Below are positions 24,180 to 33,984 of a DNA stretch of 64,000 nt, piece after piece. The notes beneath the pieces are model-generated. The model saw only the letters and a program-made list of their open reading frames with translations. It was not told the DNA's origin and ran no database searches. Both the position numbers and the translations under genes were made by a program. Origin of the DNA: Posidonia oceanica. Its lineage: Eukaryota > Streptophyta > Magnoliopsida > Alismatales > Posidoniaceae. The stretch is taken from NCBI GenBank assembly GCA_037176725.1, contig JAZBRS010000049.1:18246001-18310000 (forward strand), read 5' to 3'. How positions within the stretch are numbered: position 1 is the stretch's first letter; each line of letters begins with the position of its first letter.

Positions 24180-25390
24180 CATGCCATTTGCACCGTTTTG
24201 CGTGCCTTTTAGTTTCTTCGCCTCGTTTTGCGTGCCATCGCGTTTTATCGCTCCGTTCTGCGCGCCGCTTCTTTGTCTTGCACTGTTTTGCGTGTCTTTT
24301 AGTTTCTTCGCCTCGTTTTGCGTGCCATCGCGTTTTATCGCTCTGTTTTGCGCGCCGCTTCTTGGTCTTGCACCGTTTTGCGTGCCTTTTAGTTTTTTGC
24401 CTCGTTTTGCGTGTTTTCTTGTTTTCTCGCTCCGTTTTGCGCGTCACTTCTCTGTCTTGCACCGTTTTGCGTGCCGTTTTGTTTTCTCGCCCCGTTTTGC
24501 GTGTTTTCTTGTTTTTCTCGCTCCGTTTTGCGCGTCACTTCTCTGTCTTGCACCGTTTTGCGTGCCTTTTAGTTTTCTCGCCCCGTTTTGCGTGTTTTCT
24601 TGTTTTTCTCGCTCCGCTTTGCGCGCCACTTCTCTGCCTTGCACCGTTTTGCGTGCCTTTTAGTTTTCTCGCCCCGTTTTGCGTGTTTTCTTGTTTTTCT
24701 CGCTCCGTTTTGCGCGCCACTTCTCTGCCTTGCACCGTTTTGCGTGCCTTTTAGTTTTTTGCCTCGTTTTGCGTGTCTTCTTGCTGTCTCGCTCCGTTTT
24801 GCGCGCCACTTCTCTGCCTTGCACCGTTTTGCGTGCCTTTTAGTTTTTTGCCTCGTTTTGCGTGTTTTCTTGTTTTCTCGCTCCGTTTCGCGCGCCACTT
24901 CTCTGTCTTGCACCGCTTTGCGTGCCTTTTAGTTTTCTCGCCCCGTTTTGCGTGTTTTCTTGTTTTTCTCGTTCCGTTTTGCGTGCCTTCTAGTTTTTCG
25001 CCTCGTTTTGCGTATTTTCTTGTTTTCTCGCTCCGTTTTGCGCGCCACTTCTCTGTCTTGCACCGCTTTGCGTGCCTTTTAGTTTTTGCCTCGTTTTGCG
25101 TGTTTTCATGTTTTCTCGCTCCGTTTCGCGTGCCCTTTAGTTTCTTCGCCTCGTTTTGCGCGCAGTCTTGTTTTTCCGCTCCGTTTCGCATGTCTTCATG
25201 TTTTCTTGCCTCGTTTTGCGCGCAGTCATGTTTCCCCGCACCGTTTTGCGTACCCTTTCGTTTTCTCGTCTCGTCTTGCGTGCCCTGGTGTTTTCTTGCC
25301 CAGTTTTGCGCCCTTCTTTCGTTTTCTCGCACGGTTTCACGTCCTTGTTCCGTTCCTTGCATCATTTTGCATGCCAACCCTGTTCTCGCA
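24180..25390. repeat. tttgcgtgcc-type tandem array, 5' LTR of A
   Basis: Diverged copies of a roughly 26-30 bp unit around ccgttttgcgtgccttttag, grouped into higher-order units of about 100 bp (variants ending cgccacttctct, gttttctcgccc and similar). It is CpG-rich. Lack of stop codons in several frames produces spurious open frames on both strands. Confidence 0.9.
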
Positions 25391-25956
25391 TCTTTTTGCA
25401 TACTTGTTTCGTTCCTCGCACTGTTTTACGCCGTTTTCCCTTGCATGTCGATTGCATTGCATGGTTTTCTCGCTGTTTTGTTTTATCGCCCGCATTTGCA
25501 TATAGGGCGATGATGCTTACTGTCCGGAGTTCTCACGAGCCGGGTTCCGCCCGGTTCGGAACACAGACAGCGTTGCTGAGCGCTTAGATTGCACGTTTAC
25601 TTCCTTGCATCGTCTTTCATCACTTAAAACACACCTTTGAGCATTTAGACAGGCATTCATTGGCACTTAGGCATTCAAAGTCTGCATTTCCCTGCATATG
25701 CGAGCGTAAGCCTAGAAAGATCGATTCTCGGGCGTGTCGGGGGTGCCTAACACCTTCCCCGCGCGTAACAGGAGTCCTTACCCTCTCTTGGCCCGCAATG
25801 ACCATATTGCCCTTGTCCTAGGCACGAGTCACATCATTTGCATTCATTTGCATCTTATTTCTTTTGCATTGCTTTGCTTTGCATCCTTTGCTTGGTTTTG
25901 CGTGATTATTCACGCATTTCCCCGGTTTTCCTCGTCTTCCGATTTAATAGACTTGG

Positions 25957-25966
25957 TGGCGACTCC
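25957..25966 (+). promoter_or_regulatory. Primer-binding-site mimic inside the A 5' LTR
   Basis: TGGCGACTCC, 175 nt before the real primer binding site; the 3' LTR copy is at 44075-44084. Confidence 0.5.
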
Positions 25967-26131
25967 GATTTTGTCTTATCTTCTTCTTTTCTTTCCATTT
26001 TTCCCTTTTTAAATGTTTTCGAGTTAGGTCTTCCTTCTCGGACATAGCCGTTTATAGTGAGCCTGATTCCGATCGGTGCACGCGAGCTTTGGCATCGTGC
26101 ATGGACGATCCAAACACCGGGATTACTACAG

Positions 26132-26149
26132 TGGCGACTCCGCTGGGGA
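26132..26149 (+). promoter_or_regulatory. Element A primer binding site (tRNA-Arg)
   Basis: TGGCGACTCCGCTGGGGA, one base after the LTR. One mismatch to the complement of the plant tRNA-Arg(ACG) 3' end including CCA (from knowledge of that tRNA). Typical of Tat/Ogre elements. Confidence 0.9.
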
Positions 26150-27453
26150 ACTAGACTCCGGCTTTCACCTTCGCTTTCGCTCGCTTGGGATTTGTTCTCT
26201 TTGTTTGCCTTTTGTGCCTTCTTCGCTTGTTTTGCTCGTTTTCCTGTGCAAACACCTGGCAAGTCGCCTCGCGGTCACTTCGCCTAGGTTTTGCACCCCC
26301 TTCCGGCTGCTTTCGCCTTAGTTTAGCTCTGCCTTGCTCTGTTTTGTCTAATTTGCTTGTTTATTTACTTGTTCCCTTGCTTCTGCTCTTACTTCCTTTA
26401 CAACTTACTTGTCTTTACTTTCTTTGCCTTACTTGCTTATTATTGCTTTAATTCTCGCACATTACATACTTGTTTGGCAACAATACATGCTTTTTGAATG
26501 ATGAATACTTCCTTTTACACACCTGCTATGTCACTACGCACGCACATACCTTGCATACATGCCTTTTGACTTGATGAATGTTTTTCTTCACCATTATGTT
26601 CACAAACACTCGCACATGCCATGCACTTGCCTTTTGTTGTGTTGTATGATTGTTTGCTTGCCATGCTTGATTGATTTTCTTCCCTTTCGCACTTGCCATG
26701 CTTAGGATAGTAGAAACTTATCTGTTCTCCCCATGGTTAACTAAAAAATGCAAGTAAAAGAATTCCTAGGGGCAACTAGAGACTCTGAACAATCCTCCAC
26801 TCCCTTTTGGTTAATAAAATGCGCAAGATAAAAGACTTTAATCATTTGCATAAGCATCATTTAGGGCATGCATTCTTCTCCTCTGAGTCCACCTATTAGT
26901 CCGCGAAGGACGGTTCCGGCTTCTCACCCCGATGCTTTGGCATGGTGTGAGTCAGTCGGTCTGTCCCCCCTTGTCCGGGGTCGTGTCAGTGTTAGTGGAG
27001 GGTACCACCTACGCTTTGGCGGGGTAGAGGCCACCAACGCACCACCCTGTCATTACCTGAGCTTTGGGCCGGGAGTTAGACAGGGAGCCTACTTTTCTGA
27101 CTTGAGTCGGTGACCCGTACACCCAGGGATACCCGAAGTAGACAACCTTGCTAGGAAACACTAGTTAGGTGAGGGGGGCATACTAGAAAGCATACATGAC
27201 ATTCATGCCATAACATACTGCATTTTGCATCTCTTTCTTTTCTAACCCTAGTTTCCCGTTGTGTCTTTAACAGAGTTCAGTAAGCGATCTCCTTAGCTAG
27301 AGCTCGGGTCTCTCCTTTGCTGACATCTCTGCTGAGACACCTGTGCTCGACCATCCTTTTTCCGAGCTACTCGTCTTTGCGAGCATAGCTCCTCGTAGAG
27401 CCCGTCCCCTTTTCCCTCGTCGCAGCCTCGTTTTGACTCGCTCTCGGTCAGCA
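26150..27453 (+). other. Element A leader
   Basis: Non-coding leader with a repeated motif (gcaactagagactctg and ggttaataaaatgcgcaag, 26730-26840) and the conserved block at about 26868-27090. An in-frame ATG exists at 27343, but I prefer 27454 as the gag start because ATGGCCCAG is kept in C (45233) and the upstream reading is not. Confidence 0.6.
26868..27090 (+). promoter_or_regulatory. Conserved leader block, candidate packaging signal
   Basis: This stretch aligns over its whole length with 7018-7240 of B and about 44636-44850 of C, unlike the DNA around it. It contains ggtctgtcccccc and a CCCC/GGGG hairpin around ttgtc, and gagggtaccacc. A role in RNA packaging or dimerisation is inferred only from position and conservation. 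Confidence 0.4.
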
Positions 27454-28965
27454 ATGGCCCAGCGCACTGTCGAGACCCCCCTCACCCTTGCTTCGGAGGT
27501 GGTTCCCGCTCCGGCCCCTCCGGTTCCCGTTTCTAACCCCCCTGTGCCCTCTGTGACGCCAGGCTTTTCCCCTCTGTCGTCTGGGGCACCCCAGTTTGCT
27601 GTGGGACAGTGGCAAACGCTCGTTCCTCCTGATCCGGTCGCCGAGTCCATCTTGATGACCACTTCACGCGTTCTGGAGGCACCACTGACCCCACCTTCTC
27701 AGGGTTTTGTCACTTTTGACCCTTCTGCTGCGGCGACTCACGCCTTAGGATTCCAGTCTCCCGGACAGTCCGGATCACTTGGTTCTGGTTCCTCGCCGGC
27801 ACTGCAATTCAGTGTTCCCACTGACGGGACACCTGAAGAGCAGTACCAGCAACTGATGGACACTATCCAGCGGCTGCAGGGTATAGCTCTATCAGTCCGC
27901 CCTCCTTCCCCTCCTGTTGTTCCTGAGGTTCCTGTGCGGCCTGCTCCCGCACATCTTGCATTGCACTCTGCACTTCCGCCTAGACCATCGTCCCAACTGC
28001 TCACGGTTCCGACGATGGGGGCACGTATTCCGCCTCTTGCATCAGCACCACACCTCACACAGCATACACCTCCGCCACCTGGTGGCCAGTCATTCGGACT
28101 GGTGGGAGCACAGTACCTCGCAGGCCCGTCCCCCGGCATCTCCCCGGTACGGCCGCTGATGCTCCAGCATCCTGCACCCACCGCACAGCATACCGTCTAT
28201 CCTCCCCCTTTGCATCAGGCTCAGAATTCCACATGCATCCCTCCTTACACTCCACCACAGCACGGGTATGCCGGCCATCACCTTGCGTCACCAGGCGACG
28301 TGATGGTGGATCCGGAGGAGCACCTCGGTGCGACCCATTCGGCATACGTGGTCCCCGCCCCCGCTGCCCCATCACCTGTAGCAGCTATTCCAGACCCCAT
28401 CAACAACAGGATGGATGTTCTGGAGAAAGCACTGCGTCTAGTGCAGGGCACGGACCACCAGACCTACCAGTTCTTAGACCTCTGCTGTTTCCCAGAGGCG
28501 GTACTCCCCCCGAAGTTCAAAATACCGGACTTCGAGAAGTATGATGGTAGGGGCTGCCCCATAGCCCATCTGAAGGTGTACTGCGGTGATCTCGCCCAAC
28601 TCCAGGCGGACGAGAGGTTGCTGATCCGCCTGTTCCAGAAGAGTTTGTCTGGCCCGGCCCTCAAGTGGTTCACTTCGCTTGACATGGCAACGATCAAGAC
28701 TTGGAACGACCTAAGCCAGGCGTTCTTGGAACAATACTCCTTCAACCTCGATCTGGTCCCAAAGCGCGCAGACTTGATCGCAACCAAGCAGAATCCGGGC
28801 GAGCCGTTCGGGGAGTACGTCGGCCGCTGGCGTGCCCTTGCCTCGCAAGTTCGAGATAGGCCCTCCGACGAGGAGTCTATCGAGATAATCATTAAAGGGG
28901 CACAGCCGTCTACTGGAGCTCTGCTTAGCATCCAACCCGTCACGACCTTCACTGCATTGATCTGA
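27454..28965 (+). CDS. gag: Element A gag, N-terminal two thirds, ends at an in-frame TGA
   Basis: Gag forms the virus-like particle that packages element RNA. From ATG 27454 the protein starts MAQRTVETPL and is Pro/Ala/Ser-rich for about 340 residues. The capsid-like core of the Retrotrans_gag family follows at about residues 345-470, with RLFQKSLSGPALKWFTSLD and EPFGEYVGRWRALAS. A TGA at 28963-28965 stops the frame; C has CGG (Arg) at the aligned codon, so TGA probably arose from CGA. The reading frame continues open after it to 30849. An upstream ATG (27343) would add 37 residues that are not conserved in C. Confidence 0.85.
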   Translation: MAQRTVETPLTLASEVVPAPAPPVPVSNPPVPSVTPGFSPLSSGAPQFAVGQWQTLVPPDPVAESILMTTSRVLEAPLTPPSQGFVTFDPSAAATHALGFQSPGQSGSLGSGSSPALQFSVPTDGTPEEQYQQLMDTIQRLQGIALSVRPPSPPVVPEVPVRPAPAHLALHSALPPRPSSQLLTVPTMGARIPPLASAPHLTQHTPPPPGGQSFGLVGAQYLAGPSPGISPVRPLMLQHPAPTAQHTVYPPPLHQAQNSTCIPPYTPPQHGYAGHHLASPGDVMVDPEEHLGATHSAYVVPAPAAPSPVAAIPDPINNRMDVLEKALRLVQGTDHQTYQFLDLCCFPEAVLPPKFKIPDFEKYDGRGCPIAHLKVYCGDLAQLQADERLLIRLFQKSLSGPALKWFTSLDMATIKTWNDLSQAFLEQYSFNLDLVPKRADLIATKQNPGEPFGEYVGRWRALASQVRDRPSDEESIEIIIKGAQPSTGALLSIQPVTTFTALI

Positions 28966-30852
28966 GCTGGCACTCGCGTAGAGAGTTCGTTGCGGAGTGG
29001 CAACTTCCCCGCACTCTCTATGCTTGCCAGGCAGGCCCCCGCCAGCAACGACGGTAGTAGCAGCAGCGCCATCAGCAACAACAGCAGTCTCAACAACAAT
29101 CGTCCCAAGAGGAAGGATCCGCCGAAACCCGTTGTCGCATACGTCGACTCCCCCGCTGCACCCGTCCGTCTGGCGTCCCGGCCTGCTCCTCCTCAGATCT
29201 ATTACGCACCTGCACCTAGGGCACACCCTACACCACAAATCACTACCACCGCTCGACCGGTCTATCCTGCCGCACCGGTTCAGCAAGGACAATTCCCGAG
29301 GCCGAGACGGCCACCCATGGAGAAGCGGAAGTTCGCCCCACTGGTGGAACCGCTCAGTGCCGTCCTCCCGAAGGTTGCGTCGCTCCTGCAATTTTCGGAG
29401 ATTCGCCCGCCACCAAACCCACTACCGCATTGGTTTAAGGCGAACCTTTTCTGCGACTTTCATCGAAGCGTCGGGCATTCGACTGATAGTTGCTTCACTC
29501 TCCGGAATGCTATCCAGGACTTGGTCGAATCGGGAACGATTGTGATCGACACGCACGAGGCGTCCACTTCTGCACCATCTCATGCACCTGCATCAGCATC
29601 TACCCCAGCTAATGTTGTCCGCCGACCCCTGCCGGAGCACTCCTATTCAGGAGGCGCAGGAACCTCAGGAATTCACTCCTTGTTTCCTTCTAGGTCTCCC
29701 ACATCTGTGGTAGATCCTTCCGAACTTATTCATGATGTTTCTACTCCCTTTCCAGTCTCTCTCTATCTCGCAGCTATCGCCGGTTCCGAGTCGGGCGTCC
29801 ATATGATCCGACCGCGCGCCAGGCCGGAGCGTTCTCCTGCATCAGCCGCCATGCTTTCCCGGGCCCAAGCCCCAATACATCTCCTAGTCAGACCTCAGCC
29901 AGAGCTTCCCGTACACCTACTAGCAAGACCTCAGTCCCCACCTAGCTTGCCTTCCCAACTACCCACCTACCCATGCCCTCCTCAGCCTATAGCCCCTCTC
30001 GTGCTCGCCGCACGCACTCCCATGGTTATTAACCTAACCCGGGATACCCATCGCGTACCCTACAGCTACGCCACAGAAATGTGTGCGGAAGTGACGCGAT
30101 CGGGGAGGGTCTACAGACCTCCTGCACCAGTGACCAGGCCCAGTCATCCACGACCCGCAACACCATTGCCTTTAGTCCAGCCTGCAGTCCCACTACCCTC
30201 AAGCCAGCCTCTTGAGCCCACCATAGCTGAATCTGTCCCTACAACTGCACCACCTGTTACCAAGAAATGCCAACCTAAAGCCGACATCACATCCCAGCTC
30301 AAAAAAGTTAAGGCCGACGTATCCATCTGGGACCTGATACACACCTCGGCTGAGCACCGCGAAGCTTTCCTTCGCGTGTTCCAAGCCGCCCGTGTGTCCC
30401 AAGCCATAGAGCCCGCCGCTTTGGAAAGCATGGTTGGAATGATCGCGGAGCCCCAGGTCATCACTTTCACGAGTGATGAACTGCCTCCGGCGGGGATTAA
30501 TCACAATCAACCCTTGTTCGTCACGGTACAATTCAAGAACTTTCGCATTCCCCTTGCACTGGTCGATAATGGGTCAGGCCTTAACGTCTGTCCCTTGCGA
30601 ACAGCAACCAAGCTCGGATTCAAGGCCGAGGACATTACTCCAGCTGTAAAGGGAATGACAGCTTTTGATAATACTCACCATGACGCTCTAGGGATTTTGG
30701 TTATCCCTCTTACCATCGGCCCGGTCACATTCGATGTGGAATTCTACGTCGTCGACTTGGAACCTAACTTCAACTTCCTGCTTGGGCGCCCTTGGCTCCA
30801 CAAGCATCAGGTTATCCCCTCGACCCTCCATCGCATGATCAAGTTCCGCTGA
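28966..30852 (+). CDS. gag-pro: Element A gag C-terminus and aspartic protease
   Basis: Same frame as the preceding gag, separated only by one TGA. Numbering from ATG 27454, a CX2HX4HX4C zinc knuckle occupies residues 667-680 (CDFHRSVGHSTDSC), where gag would bind RNA. A Pro-rich spacer follows, then the retroviral-type protease with active-site LVDNGSGLNV (Asp at residue 1038) and the downstream NFLLGRPWLHKH motif. The protease would cut the polyprotein. The frame ends at TGA 30850-30852, but the next ORF starts 21 bp later in the same frame, so this TGA may also be a mutation rather than the natural end. An internal Met near 28990 is not a real start. Confidence 0.85.
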   Translation, partial: AGTRVESSLRSGNFPALSMLARQAPASNDGSSSSAISNNSSLNNNRPKRKDPPKPVVAYVDSPAAPVRLASRPAPPQIYYAPAPRAHPTPQITTTARPVYPAAPVQQGQFPRPRRPPMEKRKFAPLVEPLSAVLPKVASLLQFSEIRPPPNPLPHWFKANLFCDFHRSVGHSTDSCFTLRNAIQDLVESGTIVIDTHEASTSAPSHAPASASTPANVVRRPLPEHSYSGGAGTSGIHSLFPSRSPTSVVDPSELIHDVSTPFPVSLYLAAIAGSESGVHMIRPRARPERSPASAAMLSRAQAPIHLLVRPQPELPVHLLARPQSPPSLPSQLPTYPCPPQPIAPLVLAARTPMVINLTRDTHRVPYSYATEMCAEVTRSGRVYRPPAPVTRPSHPRPATPLPLVQPAVPLPSSQPLEPTIAESVPTTAPPVTKKCQPKADITSQLKKVKADVSIWDLIHTSAEHREAFLRVFQAARVSQAIEPAALESMVGMIAEPQVITFTSDELPPAGINHNQPLFVTVQFKNFRIPLALVDNGSGLNVCPLRTATKLGFKAEDITPAVKGMTAFDNTHHDALGILVIPLTIGPVTFDVEFYVVDLEPNFNFLLGRPWLHKHQVIPSTLHRMIKFR

Positions 30853-30873
30853 GGCGACGATGTAATCGTTGTC

Positions 30874-32577
30874 ATGGCGGAGAATTTTGAGAAGGAGCGG
30901 ATCGAGGCGGTTTCTTCTATCTCTTCACGGACTGTCCCCTTTGACCCTGAACTTTCGAACGCTTTGTATCGCGTTAATCGGTGCAAGCCGGTTAACTTTT
31001 TGCCAGATCTTGAACGTGTCAACTCCTTGGCCGTTCACAACAACCCCTTTCGGATGGTCGAGAACGTTTGTCACAGATGGGGCTACGTCAAAGGGACACC
31101 GCTCGGGCGACATGGCCAAGGAATCGCTGAACCAATCACGGCAGAAGAACGAAGAGACAACGAGGGTCTAGGTTACGACCCTCACACCGATAAAGGCAAG
31201 CGCCCGCAAGCAAAGAATCAGAGAATGGTCATACCTCGGAGCTTGGCTAACTTTACGAGTGCAGGTATCCTGGACTCAAGCGCAGTTCAAGCCGTAGTGC
31301 CGTCGGAGCCGTGTCAAAGCCCTCCGCCACCGGAGGAGGACTGGGTCTGCGTTGAGGACTACTACTCGGACGAGGAACAGTCGGGCACAACAGGGGCAGT
31401 TCAGACTTGCAGTGAAAGCCAGCCCTATGCAACAGCACATCAGTCGGTTTATCTGGCCACTCCTTCCCCAGATCACGAAGCAGCAGTCTTGACAGAACCC
31501 TTGGCAGATTTGACAGTCTTGGATTCTCCCGCAGTCATGTCAGCACCACCAGCACTAGCTCAAGCACAGTCAGTCAGTTCGCAGGCAACCGTTGTCGCAT
31601 CAGTGCAACTACCACCTTCGCAGAAAGGTCAGTCGCTGAGTTCAGTCAGCAGCACAGCTCAGCCCTTGTCAAAGGCCACATCACAGGCAATACAGCCAGC
31701 CCAATCAGTCATGCACCCCCTTGCCGCAGACCGGCAACTTTCATGGCCAGATCCTATGGCATCGGAGGCCAAGCTCTCGTCGTCATCACCAGTCATGGAG
31801 AACCAACTGACCATCGCGGTCTCCCGGCCTTCGGGCCTTCAAGAGAGCACTTCCGCCCATCCTCTAACAGCAACAGTCACTCTGGCAGCATATCCATCTG
31901 CAATCCCTCTGACTAGACCATCTGGGTCTCCCTTGCCGGGACAGTCGCAATCAGGCGCGCCCGTGAGTCAGAGGATACAAGTATCAGAGACAACAATCCA
32001 TCCCGCAGCCGAGCCAGTGCCTCAGGCCCTCGGCACCTACTATGTCGATTCACCCCCAGATCATGAAGAAGAAGGGGCAGTAGAAGCCCAAGTCGATTCC
32101 TGGATGTCGGATTTGGAGCTGCTTTACCAGGAACAGCTCGAATCCATAGTAGAAGACTTGGCACGACACCAAGCCGCAGAAAGGAAGGGAAAAGCCGTAG
32201 TTGCGGACCCTCCTCTGCGGGAGGACTCCACCTCCATCATGGTCCTCGGAGAAGGCTCGATGATGTCGGGTTCTCTCAGACCCGACGAGCTCATTACTTT
32301 TCAAGCCGAGGGTGGGTCCAGATGGCTTGTACAACATATGCCTTCCACAAGTACATTGGCAGATCCAGAAGAAGAGACACCAGCGAGTCGCACAGCAGCA
32401 GTAACAGAGCAAAGAGCAGAGTCGGTAACAGAGTTGTCAGAAGTTTCAGTGGCAGAGTCATCAGCAGTATCAGTTACAGAGCCAGTAAAGCCTTCAGTAA
32501 TGTCAGCAGAACATGCAGTAGTGTCATCAGCAGCAGAGCATATGGGAGAAGTTGTCAGAACAGAGGCAGCGCAGTGA
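30874..32577 (+). CDS. Element A G-patch linker ORF with long Ser/Val/Glu-rich tail
   Basis: In frame with gag-protease. The first 130 residues match the region that lies between protease and RT in Tat/Ogre polyproteins: MAENFEKERIEAVSS, then a G-patch-like GYVKGTPLGRHGQG ending in EGLGYDPH. The rest (about 430 residues) is low-complexity, rich in Ser, Pro, Ala, Gln, Val and Glu, with acidic DYYSDEE and two repeated SPDHE..A motifs. No RT follows: the sequence jumps to the last codons of integrase in another frame. G-patch domains bind RNA or helicases; the role in these elements is not known to me. The tail may be deletion-driven filler or a real disordered segment. Confidence 0.75.
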   Translation: MAENFEKERIEAVSSISSRTVPFDPELSNALYRVNRCKPVNFLPDLERVNSLAVHNNPFRMVENVCHRWGYVKGTPLGRHGQGIAEPITAEERRDNEGLGYDPHTDKGKRPQAKNQRMVIPRSLANFTSAGILDSSAVQAVVPSEPCQSPPPPEEDWVCVEDYYSDEEQSGTTGAVQTCSESQPYATAHQSVYLATPSPDHEAAVLTEPLADLTVLDSPAVMSAPPALAQAQSVSSQATVVASVQLPPSQKGQSLSSVSSTAQPLSKATSQAIQPAQSVMHPLAADRQLSWPDPMASEAKLSSSSPVMENQLTIAVSRPSGLQESTSAHPLTATVTLAAYPSAIPLTRPSGSPLPGQSQSGAPVSQRIQVSETTIHPAAEPVPQALGTYYVDSPPDHEEEGAVEAQVDSWMSDLELLYQEQLESIVEDLARHQAAERKGKAVVADPPLREDSTSIMVLGEGSMMSGSLRPDELITFQAEGGSRWLVQHMPSTSTLADPEEETPASRTAAVTEQRAESVTELSEVSVAESSAVSVTEPVKPSVMSAEHAVVSSAAEHMGEVVRTEAAQ

Positions 32578-32651
32578 CTCTTGAGGACATGGACCGGGTC
32601 GAGCAGTCTGAGCCGGTCAACATGTGCTACCTCAAGAAGTACTATCAATAG
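32571..32651 (+). pseudogene. Integrase C-terminal remnant of element A
   Basis: SAVTLEDMDRVEQSEPVN and the following CYLKKYYQ, then a stop, match the last codons of the integrase of D. All pol sequence upstream is absent, and this remnant is out of frame with the ORF before it, so the deletion joint lies at about 32560-32572. A shared ggc near the joint could be microhomology. Confidence 0.9.
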
Positions 32652-33984
32652 CTGGGAGTAGCCATTGCGGATTCTTCCTCCCATTTGTCATGTTCTCGCC
32701 TTTTGCTCACCTTTGTATCTCTTTTTCCACCTGTTCCCTCCGTACTTCACTTCATCCCTCTCTTGCCTTTCCTGGCATCACAACACTCCTGTGCACCTCT
32801 ACTCATTCCGTTCACATTCTCTTGTCAAACCATGCATTGCATAGTTGCCCGGTGATGAAAACCGGAGGTGCTTGCCTGCTGCGAAAGGAGTCTCCCGACC
32901 TCACCTGATACTACTTAGATGTCTTGACTAGTGAGGGAGCCACCACCCAATGAGAGCGGGCGAAGTGCCCAAACCCCTAAGGACTTACACCCTTTAGAAG
33001 AGTGCTAGGTGTTAGTCAGAAAGCAATACATATCCCAGCCTAGATATGCGGAAAAAGAGAGAGAAAGAGAAAGCCAAAAGCCCGTACCCGAAAGACCCTA
33101 ACGCCCATCTCCCCTGGGGGAGGGAACAGCGGAAACCTGCAAGCCAAAAAAAAAGGAAAATGGAAAAGAAAAGGGAACAAAAAAAAAAACAAAAGGAGAA
33201 TGATAGAAAGGAAAAGGGAGAGAGGGACAAAGGCCCCACTCCCGCAAAAAAAAAAAAGAGAAAAAGAAGAAAAAAGAAGAGAATAAAGGCAAGCAGGGTA
33301 ACCCCGCACCTCTCACCTACCCCAGAAAAGAGCCAAAGCCCGGGTCAGGTCCTCCTCGCTTCCAAAATGGGAATAAGGAGAGCCCTGTACACCGACATTA
33401 AAAAAAAGAGAGAGAAGAAAGAGTTAGGAGTGAGTGTAAGTCCTTGAGAGTTTGGCATGGAGCCCGTCCTCTCTACACCACCACCAAACATCACCCATAC
33501 CTTTCCCCAGAGTGCCACCAACAAGTCAGGAGTCCGAGTAGAGTCCGGTGAGTTAAGGACCGCTCCCTTTCTGTACAGCAGGCACCAAAGCACCCCGATA
33601 CTGAGGGCAAATTACACCAAATCACACGCATTTGCATTTTCCAGTCATCTCCACCCCCTCTGATCATCCCACTCCGCAAAGGCTTACTCCAGCGCTGAGC
33701 CAGTACCTCTACTTAGCATGTGTTGGCACCGCCAGGCTGCGACAACCCGGGGTTCCCGACAATCCCTGCCACATCAACAGAATGCTTTTATGCTTATACA
33801 TGTTCAATTGCCATAGTTTGAATGTTTACTGCTTATACATGTTGCACCTGTTTCTACCAGTTTCAGAATCTGCTTTCCTATGATGGTTTTGTGCTTATAC
33901 AAGCTCTGATAATTCACAGTCCTGGCAAACAAGTACCTGAAGACTCTTGTGACAACCGTTTGCCCACATCCTGCAATCTGTGCA
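32652..33984 (+). other. Element A spacer between pol remnant and accessory ORF
   Basis: Non-coding. A CCGGT/ACCGG hairpin (32849-32865) with 7-nt loop and its flanks (about 32836-32960) align with the same place in D (60159-60175). An A-rich purine stretch (33040-33300) follows; D and X have counterparts. Around 33505-33610 text such as agcaggcaccaaagcac is again shared with D. The Lys/Arg-rich open frame 33046-33447 is low-complexity and not supported. Confidence 0.55.

Larger units (their letters stand above)
20605..26130 (+). repeat. Element A 5' LTR (5526 bp)
   Basis: TGTAGACACCCC to GGATTACTACA. In order: AC-rich start, A-rich stretch (21300-22010), pyrimidine-rich stretch (22030-22500), CpG-rich segment (22690-22990) ending in a perfect palindrome, AT-rich DNA with many ttgcatttt words (23030-23900), a tandem array (24180-25390), the shared block (25735-25780) and the end region. 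Open frames within it, including the long ones over the array, have no protein-family features and repeat in the 3' LTR. Confidence 0.95.

Noticed and set aside
23708..25513. Long open frames on both strands over the LTR array (for example 348, 246 and 216 residues), Phe/Leu/Cys-rich on plus and Lys/Arg-rich on minus
   Set aside because: They arise because the tandem unit lacks stops in several frames. Length follows array copy number, and no family motif is present. The same applies to 41476-43631.
33012..33447. Lys/Glu-rich frame of 133 residues after the pol remnant of A
   Set aside because: Purine-rich low-complexity DNA; its counterpart in D (59670-59810) is a simple run without the same frame.
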